64,000 nucleotides of DNA. Origin: Cololabis saira (taxonomy: Eukaryota; Chordata; Actinopteri; Beloniformes; Belonidae). Both the position numbers and the translations under genes were made by a program. The notes under the pieces were generated by a model that ran no database searches, was not told where the DNA came from, and was given only the letters and a program-made list of their open reading frames with translations. The stretch spans positions 47,951,368 to 48,015,367 of the forward strand of contig NC_084591.1 in the NCBI RefSeq assembly GCF_033807715.1, given 5' to 3'. Every line of letters starts with the position of its first letter. The first letter of the stretch is position 1. Shown here piece after piece: positions 1 to 34,577 of this stretch.

Positions 1-1126
1 CCATTGGGTAATCAAAATTAGCTTTTTTAATAGCATACTTATGCTACACCTTTCCTTCCCGGTGGTTTTGCTGGTTTGTCGTTTCCCAGTAAATGTAAGG
101 GCTTGTTTACATCCAGCTGACAGATACCTGAGCTGCATAAAGGCAGGTGTATCTGCTGGAACTGGATGTTCGGATAAATCCATTACAAAAATAAGAGAAG
201 AGAAGGAAGAGAAGTTCAACGAGGAAGTGAACTGTTGTAAACTCAGCGGCGGAGTTCAGGATCAAAGGGGTTTACCCACAGAGATGAAAATATAATTAGG
301 TTCATTCTTTCTTTCTTTAAACAGAATCTGGGTTTTCTTTTTAACCCCGAAACTGTTTCGGCGCTTTTCCACTAGTCCTAACTCCAATATTTCAATATTT
401 TCAGTTAAAATCTATTCTTAAAAATTTAAATTTTAAAGGAATCAAGATGGGAACTAATACTGTCCTTGATAGTAAATTAAGAGCTGCTTCCACTGGACGA
501 GGAACAGTTTGTTATTCAGTTATTCAGTTATTCAAAGTTGCTACTCATCTCAACTGGGCGTGGTTTCTTTTCCACTACACTCCAGCACCTGGAGCAAAGG
601 TAGGAGGTTGGAGAAGCTGCTGTGACGTATTTGATTGTGTATCTAAATGAAGAAGACAACAACACTAAAGATGTAGAACCTGGAGGAGATGATAGATGTG
701 CTGCTGGGTCTGTGGCTTGTGTTTGATATCAAGTTAAAAATGAGAGAGAGAGAAGCTTGTTGTACATGTTTTTAGTTTGTCTCTGTGCTGCTGAAAAGTC
801 AGCTGGAGCCGTGAGCAGCTATGAAGAGACAGAGCTCCTGGTAGATCTGGTCGTTCCTTATCTCCGTCTAGATCCCTTTTTAATTCTCTCCTCAGCACCA
901 GGTTTATGAACATCTGACCCTCAGAGTTGGACCAGAACAGACTTTTGCTGCCATTGCTGGTTGAATAAAATGAACAAGAATCCGTCAGAGTCTCTTTCTC
1001 TGATCTCCTCCTCCTGACTCAGACGTCTGACTCCAACCCCCCAACCAATCAGTGGCCTGTAGTGTGATGATGTCAGATACAGCCGACTCAGCAGCTTAGA
1101 ACCTTGGAAGAATAGATACAGAAAAG
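1..1126. other. No gene recognised
   Basis: I see no recognisable coding exon, RNA gene or transposon end here. A short plus-strand reading frame from 41 starts with a hydrophobic stretch that resembles a signal peptide, but its possible splice donors at 89 and 95 leave phase 0, which does not fit the phase of the first cdhr5 exon at 7299. Confidence 0.5.
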
Positions 1127-1973
1127 TATCTACTCGGTATGTAAGACCCCTAGTGGGAAAGAACCAAACTGAGTGGAGGAGAGCCGAGTAGGTGCTGGTG
1201 GAAAAGAACCAAACTGGGCCGAGCTGAGTAGGTACTAGTGGAAAAGAGCCAAACTGGGCCAAGTAGGGACTAGTGGAAAAGAACCAAACTGGGCCGAGCC
1301 GAGTAGGTACTAGTGGAAAAGAACCAAACTGGGCTGAGCCGAGTAGGTACTAGTGGAAAAGAACCAAACTGGGTTGAGTAGGTACAAAGTGGAAAAGAAC
1401 CAAACTGGGCCGAGCCGAGTAGGTACTAGTGGAAAAGAACCAAACTGGGCCTAGTAGGTACTAGTGGAAAAGAACCAAACTGGGCTGAGTAGGTACTGGT
1501 GGAAAAGAACCGAACTGGGCCTAGCTTAGTAGGTACTAGTGGAAAAGAACCAAACTGGGCCTAGTAGGTACTAGTGGAAAAGAACCAAACTGGGCCTAGT
1601 AGGTGCTAGGGTAAAATAACCAAAATGGGCTGAGTAAGGACTAGTGGAAAAGAACCAAACTGGGCCTAGTAGGTACTAGTGGAAAAGAACCAAACTGGAC
1701 TCAGCTTAGTAGGTACTAGTGGAAAAGAACCAAACTGGGCCTAGTAGGTACTAGTGGAAAAGAACCAAACTGGGCCTAGTAGGTACTAGTGGAAAAGAAC
1801 CAAACTGGGCCTAGTAGGTACTAGTGGAAAAGAACCAAACTGGGCCTAGTAGGTACTAGTGGAAAATAACCAAACTGGGCTGAGCTTACTAGTGGAAAAG
1901 AACCAAACTGGACTGAGTAGGTACTAGTGGAAAAGAACCAAACTGGGCCGAGCTTAGTAGGTACTAGTGGAAA
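1127..1973. repeat. Minisatellite, about 24-42 bp unit
   Basis: About two dozen imperfect head-to-tail copies share the core GTGGAAAAGAACCAAACTGG followed by a variable GGCCGAGCCGAGTAGG or GGCCTAGTAGG linker and ACTA. Unit length varies because the GAGCC/GAGCTTA linker is present or absent. Reading frames across it are low-complexity artefacts. Confidence 0.93.
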
Positions 1974-2740
1974 AGCTCCATTTGTGTGAGCTGTGTGAAG
2001 TTTGCTCAGGGCGTTGCAGGTTGTGATTTCACAGTGCAGAAGTCAATACAGCAGTAAAAGTGCACTAAAGTGACGCCAGACCACGTCCCTAATTATATGG
2101 ATGCATAAAAACGTGTGTCTCCATCGTGCAATGATTCACAATGTTTGAGAAATTGAGGAAGGGCGGTACAGGTTGTACGGCGAATATAGCCCCATTCATT
2201 CCTATGGACGATGTTACCGTGGCGACGCAAAACGTATTAATTCCCATGGGAAGCGTAGGAATGAATGCAGTACAGTCAGAACCACCTTAGACGGAAACAG
2301 AAGCATTGGCTTCGGTCTGAGGAGCCTCTCCCACGACACCTTTTATCAGGTTTTTATCCTTCTGGTGCATTAAAATAGGTTATAGGAGTCTACTTTGACC
2401 AGGAAGTAAATATTTCCCTGCACAATAAATTGTCATTCAGGAAGTCCATAGATGCAAATGTTGTGCCACAAAGGTGGGGGGGCTGGTTCAGTTATTAGAG
2501 AGCAGTGGTGTTACCAGGATGCCAGGTGTGGGTGGGCATTAGTCTTACCCGGGGGGGCAAAAAAAAAAAAACTAACGCCAAATCCAGCGTAGGCCTACTG
2601 CACCTTAGAACATGTTTTGTTTTCTCCTCTCTCAATGAAATACATAACTGAACATATGAACATGCAGGTGATAATCTTTTTTTTTTTTCTAAGTTGATAG
2701 AGGAGGTAACGACACAAAGGTAGAACTTAGAACACAATGA
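1974..2740. other. No gene recognised
   Basis: No coding or RNA gene is evident. The block holds short A and T runs and ordinary AT-rich sequence. Confidence 0.5.
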
Positions 2741-2748
2741 AATGTGCA

Positions 2749-3602
2749 CAGTACTGGAGTTGAGGGGGGATGAGGGGGGATGGCATCCCCCCTGAAATAA
2801 AAACGGTCCAAATCATCCCCCCCTGAAATAAAAACGGTCCAAATCATCCCCCCCTGAAATAAAAACGGTCCAAATCATCCCCCCTGAAATAAAAACGGTC
2901 CAAATCATCCCCCCTGTCAAACTGCCATCCCTCCTTTCCATCCCTTATGTCATTTCATCAATGAATGTGGTTTTACTGCTATTTCAACATTTAGAGTCAT
3001 CACCAGAAAAATAACACCAGAAAAATAACTTATTTGACAATTTTCACCTGTTTCAAGTAAATTTTCACTTGAAATAAGTAGAAAAATCTGCCAGTGGGAC
3101 AAGATTTATCTTCTCATTACAAGCAAAAAAATCTTTTTCCACTGGCAGATCTTTCTATTTATTTCAAGTGAAAATCTACTTGAAACAGGTGAAAATTGTT
3201 GTTTTTTCCAGTGATCAGTCTTGTTTTAAGTGTAATGGGATTTTTTTTACTAAAATGAGACATTTTAACTAGAAATAAGACAAATATTCTTGTTAAGATT
3301 GTGAGTTTTTGCAGTGATCCATGTTACTTATCCTGTGAAGGACAGAGTCATATTGATAAGTTCAGAAAAGTGTTTTTTATTGTTGTGTTTTGATGTATTT
3401 GATGTAAGCCCAGTGGATATTTAAAGCTTACAGAAGGCTGCATTTAACTGCTGCTATGTCATTCCTGCAGTATTTCTGCAGGTGTTTTGGTCACTGCTAT
3501 TATTTGTAATATATTATATTATTTGTAATCAGCACAAATTATCTGTCCCCATATGATCAAATCCACGATCCCCCCTGATTCTTTTTTACAACTCGAGTAC
3601 TG
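2749..3602. mobile_element. hAT-type non-autonomous element (MITE), copy 1
   Basis: Begins CAGTACTGGAGTTG and ends CAACTCGAGTACTG, which are imperfect inverted repeats. It is flanked by AATGTGCA (2741-2748) and GATGTGCA (3603-3610), an 8-bp target duplication with one mismatch. An 8-bp duplication is typical of hAT transposons (family knowledge). Inside, a roughly 31-bp motif with CATCCCCCCTGAAATAAAAA is repeated four times near the left end, and a pair of inverted segments (CACCTGTTTCAAGTAAATTT and its complement) forms a hairpin. There is no transposase. Two more copies lie at 38098 and 44702. Confidence 0.85.
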
Positions 3603-3661
3603 GATGTGCAGGTAATAAAGCAACAGGTTAGGTTACAGTTCCTTATTATCCCAGATACCAT

Positions 3662-3966
3662 CTACAGGACGAGTCTGCGGCTGCTCTTGGCAATTTCTGT
3701 CACAAATCTATTCATGTCAAAATTCCTTGTAATCTCTTTCTCGTGGGCCAAAATGACTAAATCTCTCTTCCGTGAATGCAGCATTGTTCCGCGGAGAGGA
3801 GTGAGAATGCGGGTTAATGTTGAAAAAGAGCTTTCACGTGCAGCTGAAGACACACCAATGATTAGTGCAGTGACATACAGTCTGTGCAAGATGGGAAATG
3901 CATCTTTGTCCTGCTGAACGCATTTGCAAACTTCAGAGAGGTTCACATCAGTTGGCAGTTTATCCA
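3662..3966 (-). pseudogene. hAT transposase C-terminal remnant (dimerisation region)
   Basis: Minus-strand frame ending near 3662 reads like the end of ZMYM1/TTF-type hAT transposases: LPTDVNLSEVC, then SSAARESSFSTLTRILTPLR, then TMLHSRKRDLVILAHEKEI. The A-x-x-S-F-S-x-L and L-R-x-T-M elements are the hallmark of the hAT C-terminal dimerisation domain (family knowledge). Everything upstream of this domain is missing. Homology stops at a TTAA at 3967 where another repeat begins, so the remnant was cut by a later insertion or rearrangement. Not a functional gene. Confidence 0.75.
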
Positions 3967-4400
3967 TTAAAGGGGACCTATTATGGCATCTAATCCCTAT
4001 TTTAAACAGGCCTGAATGTCTTAAAAACAAGCTTTTGATTTTTTTTTCATAAATAAATTAGAAATTCAGCCTCTAAACTATGTCTTTATCTTCCTATTCT
4101 CTAACCTCATTATCTATGCGGGATTCTGAGTGGGCGGGGCTATGATAATGAGACACTGTGCTGATTGGCTGCCTGAATGACGTGTAGCAGGTGTTGTTTT
4201 TGTGTTGTTGTGTTGGTTTTTACAACCAACAACAGAGCAATTCTAGCTCGAACAGACGCCATCACGATACACCGCTACGAAAAAATGGCGGAAGCTCCGG
4301 CCGGCGGAGTTGTTGATGTTGTTCCGGCCAGAGTTAGTTGTGGGCGTGGTTTCACACATCGCTCCTGTCGTTACGTAACGACAGGAGCAGAATCTTATTG
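3967..4400. mobile_element. Fragment of a TTAA-bounded repeat
   Basis: Starts TTAAAGGGGACCTATTATGG, a common start of interspersed repeats in fish, and the TTAA would fit a piggyBac-type target. I do not see the matching right end (the complement of AGGGGACCTATT), so the class is inferred. The segment has a CpG-rich stretch around 4250-4340. Confidence 0.4.
4361..4388. repeat. 28-bp perfect palindrome
   Basis: The half-site GCTCCTGTCGTTAC is followed directly by its exact reverse complement, with no spacer. It could extrude as a hairpin or mark a fused transposon end. No function is assigned. Confidence 0.9.
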
Positions 4401-4870
4401 GCTCGTAGAAAGTAATCTATGAAGGACTGCCATTTATGAACAAATTTAACTGAGTTGCCTTTTACTGAGTATCTCACCTTTTCCAATTTGAGAAAAAACA
4501 TAACATCACTAAGCCAAAGAGAAATAGACAGAGACTTGGGGGATTTCCATGAAAGTAGGATACGACGTCTTGCTAAAAGAGATGTGAAAGCCAATACTTC
4601 TGACTGTGTGGGGCTGATATGTGAGGAGTCAACAGAGAGTCCGAATATTGCTATGAGAGGGGGCCATAACAACATTTTTCACCAGAACTTTAGACATGAT
4701 CACAGAATAGTCACTCCAAAATTTCTGTAACCTAGGACAGGAAAAAAACATGTGACGTAAATTGCAGGGAGAGCCCTGGCATCTGTCGCATAGGTCTGCA
4801 ACATTCGGATATAATTCCTCATCAGGCAATAATAACTAAACAGCAAAATCAGTCTCCAAGTAGCTGTTAT
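4400..4870 (-). mobile_element. L1-like LINE ORF2 C-terminal fragment
   Basis: On the minus strand, two overlapping frames carry the C-terminal zinc-knuckle region typical of L1-type ORF2: CDRCQGSPCNLRHMFFSCPR followed by LQKFW, then a hydrophobic stretch and KLEKVRYSV. The two halves are in different frames (break near 4630-4680), so the copy is dead and 5'-truncated. A related fragment lies at 33640-34440. Confidence 0.7.
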
Positions 4871-5149
4871 TCCCTGTGTACCAGCCTGTTGCCAGGGGCG
4901 GGGGTGTAAGAACAACAGTGAAGGAAAGAGTCCGAGCTCAGACCTTTGCAACCCGCAGCTGTGACAAATATGTACAAAATAAACACAAACAACTGGGTTA
5001 GTAGGAGAGGATGAGAGAAATAGATAATAAAGTAAAACCCAAGACACCAGAATAACTTCTCACCACCAGAAAACCAAGTTCTTCTGATGTTTCCCACACA
5101 GAGACACACCAATGTGAAACTAACTTCACATGTGCGCTCTGGTCATTCA

Positions 5150-5692
5150 ACTGGGAAATGAGGGAGAATGTTTGTTTTCTGTTGTGGAAGAACATGCCAT
5201 CAAGATCCAGCAACGTGGATGCAGCAATAGACAAACAAGCTGGCTCTATTTTAAAAGACAACTCCCACCCTCCTAAATGTGAGTTTCAGCTGCTCCATCA
5301 GGTCGGAGGTTCATGGTACCTGCTTGTAAAACCAAACGTTACAAAAACAGCTTTGTACCAGCAGCCATCAGTGCTATTAACAAGTGAGAGAAACTGCAAC
5401 ATAACCTTGTATTTATGTTTTGTATTGTTTCCTTTATCTTGTTTTTATGAAAAGGCAAATTTTTTATCCTTTGGCTTGGTTTGAATATTCTAGTGTTTTT
5501 ATCTACTGATGTTTTAACTTATCTTTTTGTTCTTTGTTCTTATAGCCAAAGCACTGTCGTCACTTTATCTTATCCTGTGTTGTTGAGTGTTTGGTTTTGG
5601 ATTGTATGTGGAAGCACTCACTGTGAACCAAATGTACCCAAGGGTACAATAAATCTATAAATCTACCTATCTATCTACCTATCTATCTAAAA
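5150..5692 (+). mobile_element. CR1/L2-like LINE 3' end
   Basis: A plus-strand remnant of the reverse transcriptase C-terminus, read with one frameshift: ILKDNSHPPKCEFQLL then SGRRFMVPACKTKRYKNSF. This is the same region as the end of the LINE at 45038-46388 (SGRRYRIPLARKNIYKKSF). A 3' untranslated tail and a CTAT/CCTAT microsatellite (about 5668-5690) follow, as expected for a LINE 3' end. It is 5'-truncated and inactive. Confidence 0.7.
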
Positions 5693-5998
5693 TAAACAAA
5701 CACACTTAAACTAATAAACACAGTTGTGAGGGATCAGCGGTCCGGCTCACAACGTAAAACTAAACTAGTTACATTTGTTTAACTAAGGTAACTAAGACAC
5801 AAAGCAGCCTCTCAGGTGGATCTTTGTAATGAAGAAAAAGCTGGTTTGGTCTGGCCGGCCAAACCAAATGGATGAGTGGTGCATTATGGGTACAGCAGCT
5901 GGGCCTCCTTCAGCTCCGGGTCGGTCCAAAGGCGTTCACCTCGTCAGGGCAGCAAGGGTCCCGCGTTCGGCTCATCTGGGGCTCGGAACGTTGGCGGG
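5693..5998. other. No gene recognised
   Basis: I see no gene or clear repeat end between the LINE tail and the solo LTR. Confidence 0.45.
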
Positions 5999-6372
5999 TG
6001 ATGAGGCATTGTGACACCGTGGCTGACGTGAAACTCCAGCTTCCTACCCCCTGCAGGGCTGACACCTTGGAACAGACTTGAACCACGGGAATGCCATATG
6101 ACCAAGTTCCTGACTGACTGATATGTTAATACCAACTCATTTGGCCACAGATCACATCTGACTGTAAATTGCTTTTTGTCTCTCACTTGGCCTGTTTATT
6201 CCTGCCTTTTGTACTTTGAACTTACTGTATAAAAAGTCATGATTCCAACCACTCTGGGTCGGCACACCAACTCAGACCTGATCTGTGTCGGTCTGCTCAC
6301 CACCGGCTTATTGATTAAAACCCACTACACCACAGCGGACTTCTGAACTGGTTTTGATAATATTCTTCAACA
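5999..6372 (+). mobile_element. Solo LTR, plus orientation
   Basis: Starts TGATGAGGCATTGTGACAC and ends TTCTTCAACA (TG...CA), flanked by the 4-bp direct repeat CGGG at 5995-5998 and 6373-6376. It contains a TATA-like CTGTATAAAAAG near 6227 and an A-rich polyadenylation-like site (GATTAAAA) near 6314. A second copy in opposite orientation lies at 14608-15053. No internal coding region is present, so it is a recombination-derived solo LTR. Four-bp duplications suit several LTR groups, so the clade is not assigned. Confidence 0.8.
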
Positions 6373-6376
6373 CGGG

Positions 6377-7298
6377 TCACTGGTTGCAGCGCTGCAGACT
6401 GTGGTTGCCATTTCAAAGCAAACAGACGTTTCTTCAGTCACGATAATGGAGGAGGCCTGCCCATAGCTAGTAGCTCTTCATGCTAAAATAGGAGCTGTGG
6501 CCTCCTTCATAGCTCACAGGGAACGCCATGGTACCGTGGACAGGGCTGGAGGAGAAGAGATCTTGGGAACAAGAGAGGAGGAAAAGAGAGAAAAGAGAGC
6601 GAGAAAGAAGGGGTGGGGGTTGGGGGGCTGCTCTTTATAGCCGGGCCTGGGCTGCAATAAATCAGCAGGGGCCCCTCCTACGATTTGGGGTTCCTGCCCA
6701 ATGAAGAGACTATTTCTTATCATCGAAGGGCCGTAAATGCAAAGCCTGCTGGGGCTTTGAGTCATTATGGAGGTTCCTTTGCTTCCAACCTGGCGGTCAA
6801 CGTTAAGAAATGGAGGCTGGACTCAAAGTTGGGCCTCAGAGTTGAAATTAAGTCTTCCCATGTTCAACACAGGACAGAGGCCCAACACATCCATCCATTT
6901 GTTACTAAATGATTCTTATTCTGGCACAATTTATCACCAAGAGACCATCATTGACTTTTGAGGTGCATTTTAGTTTAACTATTTTATTCTTTTCTAATTT
7001 AACTAATTAGAAACACAACATGTCTTTATTTCAGGCAGTGGTGAAACACAACATGTTTAGAATAAAATATTCACAACTTTACACAGAGAAGAATTCAAAT
7101 ACCAAACAAAACAAGTTATTCCTGCTATAGAGCTCAGATTACACCGTCTCCCAAAATCTGTCTTCTTCTGCCATTTCCAGATACAAAAGACTGGCAAACC
7201 TCCCTCACGAATGAATAAAGGCCACTGGCGACAAAATATCTTGAAAAGAAAAAGTAATTCTACACTAATGAAAATGACTTTGCTTTTTGTCCCAACAG
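6377..7298. other. 5' flank or intron of cdhr5, no exon recognised
   Basis: The missing cdhr5 signal-peptide exon should lie upstream of 7299, but I cannot pick one out here. The block contains a GA-rich patch near 6560-6620 and AT-rich sequence. Confidence 0.4.
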
Positions 7299-30319
<23,021 letters not shown>

Positions 30320-31043
30320 AAGAAGGCAACATAATAGAAACCAAAATCGAGAGCGAGAGGAACCAAAGATGATGACAGAACAGGAACCAAAAAATTATTC
30401 AGGTTTCCATTAGTAGGTGAAAGCTAGGAGACTGGAACCAGGTTGACCTCCTCAACTGCTCTTTCAGCTGTTGTGTCTTCATAACCACATTGAACCCACT
30501 TGGATCCAGATTTTTGCTAGTAATTGATAACAAATAATTAGCTTTGAACAGCTTCACTGTACCATAATTGTGTCCATATAAAGAACATTCATAAAGGAAA
30601 TTATTTAATTATATTACATCTCAAAATGTTTATAAGTGAGAAGAGATTTGAATTCAAATGTTTAGCTTTTATTTTTGTAAATATGATGAAACTGTTGTAA
30701 AATAGTATGATTATAGAAATCTAAACTGTGAGAAAAGTTTTCTGTTTTTGGTTCCTGCTGGTGATTCAGAGCTACTTTGTTGTCAGTAATCATGTCTCTC
30801 GCTGATGGAAATAAACACGATTTATGATTCACGTCATTTTCCTGAATCATTAACCCGTCGGCTGGTTGTTCTGGGAGAAGTAAACATGAAGTAAACACAA
30901 TTTATGATTCACGTAATTTTCATGAATCATTAACCTGTAGGTTATTCTGGGAGACGTAATAATGCCACATAAACCCAGAGATGAGCTGCAGTGATAAAAG
31001 CAGAGCGATAACGACAGTAAGAAACTTCATTACCTGAGGGGTA
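30320..31043 (+). other. cdhr5 3' untranslated region and flank
   Basis: AT-rich, with a candidate AATAAA polyadenylation signal at 30810-30815. Around 30775-30960 two similar segments containing TTTATGATTCACGT and TGAATCATTAACC follow each other, a short partial duplication. Confidence 0.5.
30810..30815 (+). promoter_or_regulatory. Candidate polyadenylation signal for cdhr5
   Basis: AATAAA about 490 bp after the cdhr5 stop, followed by T-rich sequence. No closer canonical signal was seen. Confidence 0.5.
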
Positions 31044-31500
31044 TTCCAGGAAGGGTGTAGTGAAAATCCTGAGTTTGTTAAGCCTGAGATGAGGGAAATC
31101 CGGAGTTTTCCGTTCCAGAAAGCGATTTACTCTAACTCAAACTCTGAGTCAGTTACTACGGCAACTGACCCTGTGAACCTAACCTGCTCACTAGCAGGTT
31201 TACTTCCATAAACCCTGAGTTTCTCTCCGTCTCCTCCCTCAGTGGCGTCAATTCAGCCAATGGGCCTTTACGCAATACGCATCCGTTTTCTGCACCACGG
31301 ACAGCAAGCGGCAGAGTTAGAGAGCAGAAAAAGCGTATCTGACAAACGCAACGTATTTTATTCACTATGTCAGTGCAACAATATCACAGGGACATCCCAG
31401 TTTAACTTCAAACAGTTAAAGTCCAAATGCAAAAAGGAGAGGGAGGGAGCAGAAGAGAGAAAGAGAGTTAAAAAAAAAGTCAAATATTTCCCTTAAACAG
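31044..31500. mobile_element. Probable MITE end
   Basis: Contains GAGGGGTATTCCAGGAAGG and downstream GTTTTCCGTTCCAGAAAGCG, resembling PIF-Harbinger-like repeats of fish. I did not find the opposite end. A short frame with a basic tail (31242-31496) is not a recognisable protein. Confidence 0.35.
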
Positions 31501-31735
31501 ATTTATAAGAGGGTAGGGTGATTTGATATCTTACCTTAAAATGAACTTGCATAATTAATCCATCAGTGGCTACAGCCTCGTTAATATCTTCTGCTGCTGG
31601 GGCAACATTGGACCCATCACTTGCCTTCTTTCTTTTTTTTAAATTGCGTGGTTGTCTGCTTCCTTTTCATTTTTGTAAGTTAGTAACACTGCAGAGCTAA
31701 AAACCAGATTGGTAGCGACCACTGTCGTCCGGGGG

Positions 31736-31930
31736 GTTGGGGGGTCTGAGGGGTTGGGGGGTCCGGGGCGTTGGGGGTCCGAGGGGTTGGGGGGTCCGGG
31801 GCATGGGAGGTCCGAGGGGTTGGGGGGTCCGAGGGGTTGAGGGGTCTGAGGGGTTGAGGGGTCCGGGGCGTGGGGGGTCCGAGGGGTTGGGGGGTCCGAG
31901 GGGTTGGGGGGTCCGAAGGGTTGGGGGTGA
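31736..31930. repeat. G-rich minisatellite
   Basis: About ten units of GGGGGGTCCGAGGGGTTG on the plus strand, each with two runs of four or more G. Four successive runs could form a G-quadruplex. Confidence 0.93.
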
Positions 31931-32503
31931 TCACAGCAGGTGATCAAATGCATATACTTCAATTTAAAAGTGTGGTTTGATGACATTTCTATATGCATTT
32001 TCCCCCACAATCTCTCTTCAGTGAGTGTATATTTTATATTAAAAACATTACTGTTTACTCAAGCGTACTCCTAAATTAAATACTTACCTGCTGTATTCTA
32101 CTGCCCTTATTTTTAACAGCTTGTGCTCTTACAACGCCATATTAAAACAAATTATAAACCACATTAACACTTCATAGAAACAAAATAGATCGAGGGATGA
32201 GGTCTGAAAGATCTGTTTTGAAACGTTGCTTAATGCGTTACGGCGTTGAACACAACCCTTCCTGTCGGCGAGATAGGCAGCAGGACAAAACGTTAAAATA
32301 GCACAAATAAATGCATATATTGATCTTTTCCATCACATACATCTACTCACAATATAAATATACATTTTATGGTCACACTTTGTCTGTTGAAAAATGAGCA
32401 GATATATGATTTCTGAACCCTAATGTCAACATCTTAACCCTAAACTGGAAGGAGGTTACCAGAACTTTTTAAACTTTTTTTAAAACATTTTTTTAAGATA
32501 TGT
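31931..32503. other. No gene recognised
   Basis: AT-rich sequence without a recognised feature. Confidence 0.45.
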
Positions 32504-32945
32504 TTGCATACAGAGTGCTTGAGACTCACCAGTTTCTTCTCTCTTTTAACCATGGTTTTTAGTCTTTTTAATGTGGCTTTTAGTAAAGAGGTTTTTATCA
32601 TGGGAGCTGGCTACAGGCGGAAGGAAAGACAGAAGTGGCAGCTCCTAAACTTTTTAATTGGCGAAGCAAAAATGGCCATATACGTAAGCAGGAAGAACAG
32701 GGTTGAGACCAGGCTCTTTTTAGAATTTAGATATTGCAAGAACATTGGTAATTTGGATGATTTTAGAGACTGTCGGTGTTGGGAGGATGTTTTATGTTCT
32801 GTGAAGGACAATGAGCTTCTATTTGCACCATTTTTAAGGGACTAATTTATTTTATTCTATTTTTAACGTTCCATGCATCAACACTTTAATGTGAAACGTC
32901 TGTAAGTTTACACATATGTAAATAAAGTGTTTTTGTAAAAATACA
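32504..32945 (+). mobile_element. Probable LINE ORF2 C-terminal fragment
   Basis: The plus-strand frame contains WQLLNFLIGEAKMAIYVSRK then NRVETRLFLEFR, similar in pattern to the end of Tx1/L1-related ORF2 proteins (LNF-hydrophobic-GxAKMAIY-x-S/T-R-K). A short AT-rich tail with AATAAAGTGTTTTTGTAAAA follows. 5'-truncated; clade uncertain. Confidence 0.5.
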
Positions 32946-32949
32946 AAAA

Positions 32950-33600
32950 TAAATCTCCAAACTTTCTCTAACTATCTCCAAACTATCTCTAACTCTCTCC
33001 AAACTGTCTGTAACTATCTCCAAAATGTCTCTACCTCTCTTTAAACTGTCTCTAACTATCTCCAAACTGTCTCTATCTCCAAACTGTCTCTACCTCTCTC
33101 CAAACTGTCTCTATCTCCAAACTGTCTCTACCTCTCTCCAAACTGTCTCTACCTCTCTCCAAACTGTCTCTATCTCCAAACTGTCTCAAACTATTTCCAA
33201 ACTGTCTCTACCTCTCTCCAAACTGTCTCTAACTATCTCCAAACTGTCTCTAACTATCTCCAAACTGTCTTTACCTCTCTCCAAACCGTCTCTAATTATC
33301 TCCAAACTGTCTCTAATTATCTCCAAACTGTCTCTAACTCAGTCCAAACTGTCTCTAACTATCTCCAAACTGTCTCTTCCTCTCTCCAAACTGTCTCTAA
33401 TTATCTCCAAACTGTCTCTAATTATCTCCAAACTGTCTCTAACTCTCTCCAAACTGTCTCTAATTATCTCCAAACTGTCTCTAATTATCTCCAAACTGTC
33501 TCTAACTCAGTCCAAATTGTCTCTAACTATCTCCAAACTGTCTCTTCCGCTCTCCAAACTGTCTCTAACTATCTCCAAACTGCCTCCAAACTCTCACTGA
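32950..33600. repeat. 19-21 bp minisatellite
   Basis: About 30 units of CTCCAAACTGTCTCTAACTAT with interchangeable TACCTCTCT, AATTAT and AACTCAGT segments. The 21-bp phase keeps a 191-codon frame open, an artefact. Confidence 0.95.
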
Positions 33601-33639
33601 CTGCAACTCTCCACCAAACACACATTCTGAACGGAGCCT

Positions 33640-33956
33640 GAGGGTTTTTTTTTTGTATGATTTATTTATGAAACTTTGAGCATACAAATATACAATACAC
33701 CACCTACTACACAGAGAGAAACTGATACATAGATGAATACCGTGGAACAGGCTACCAAAAAAGAGGCAGTTTTATCCCCAATTCCCACCTCCACCATCCC
33801 GTACAAGTAAAAACGAAATTACTGTAACACAACTAAGTACATACATAAATGCAAAAAAAAAATAAATAAATAAATAAAAAAAAAAATAAATAAATAAAAA
33901 CACTGCTACTGCACTATAAGCTAATGTTCATGTGTGTGCGTGTGTGCGTGCGTGCA

Positions 33957-33992
<36 letters not shown>

Positions 33993-34440
33993 TGTGTGGG
34001 GGGCAGCAAGACTAGGTTGTCTAGATGTCAGGGTCAATCTCTAATTGGAGAGATCTGACATGATCTAGGAAGGGTCGCCATATTTTATGGAACTTCCGTT
34101 CGGAGAAACGAAGAGAGTATTTAATATTTTCCAGTCTCATAAAATGCAGGGCGTCTTTAATCCATTGAGAATGAGAGGGAGGGTAAGGGCGTTTCCACCG
34201 TATCACAATGGCACATCTCGCTAACAATGTGAGAAAGGCAACAAGCTCAGCAAAGTGGGACGGTGGTGAAAGGCCAGTGGGTAGGACACCAAACAGGGCG
34301 AGTAGTGGCAAGGGTCGGATGTTGGCAGATGTGATAGCTGACAGGGAGTTAAAAACGCAATCCCAGAACAGAGCAAGGGTGGGGCAAGACCAGAACATGT
34401 GACAGCCTAAGGGTTTAAACGCTGAATCAGTCACCTGGTG
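33640..34440 (-). mobile_element. L1-like LINE 3' end
   Basis: Minus-strand frame 34021-34434 reads CHMFWSCPTLALFWDCVFNS, later RLENIKYSLRFSERKFHKIW, the C-terminal region of L1-type ORF2, intact to a stop. On the minus strand a 3' untranslated part follows with GTGC (about 33931-33997) and AAAT (about 33855-33900) microsatellites, and a poly-A-like tail (TTTTTTTTTT on plus at 33643). 5'-truncated. It sits about 130 bp before the TRIM start. Confidence 0.75.
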
Positions 34441-34577
34441 CAGCCAGGCGATGAGGCGTCTGACGTCATCACATTCAGCCTCGCCATTGATTTAAGCAAT
34501 CCTGCATAACTGTTTCTGTTCAGGGGTTTCTGTTCAGGGGAAGGTGAAACTGTCTGACCGTTGCTATGAAGAGGACG

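Noticed and set aside
41..94. Signal-peptide-like MLHLSFPVVLLVCRFPVN as the missing cdhr5 first exon
   Set aside because: Its donors leave phase 0 while the exon at 7299 needs phase 1, and it is 7 kb away with LTR and LINE insertions between; not supported.
921..1262. 113-codon minus-strand frame
   Set aside because: Overlaps the start of the 24-42 bp minisatellite and resembles no known protein.
7268..7298. ATG at 7268 as the cdhr5 start giving a 14-residue leader
   Set aside because: A clear pyrimidine tract and CAG precede 7299, and the conserved Cys just after it belongs to the mature protein in mammals.
33025..33600. 191-codon frame of KLSLTIS-type repeats
   Set aside because: A 21-bp minisatellite keeps one frame open; no other coding sign.
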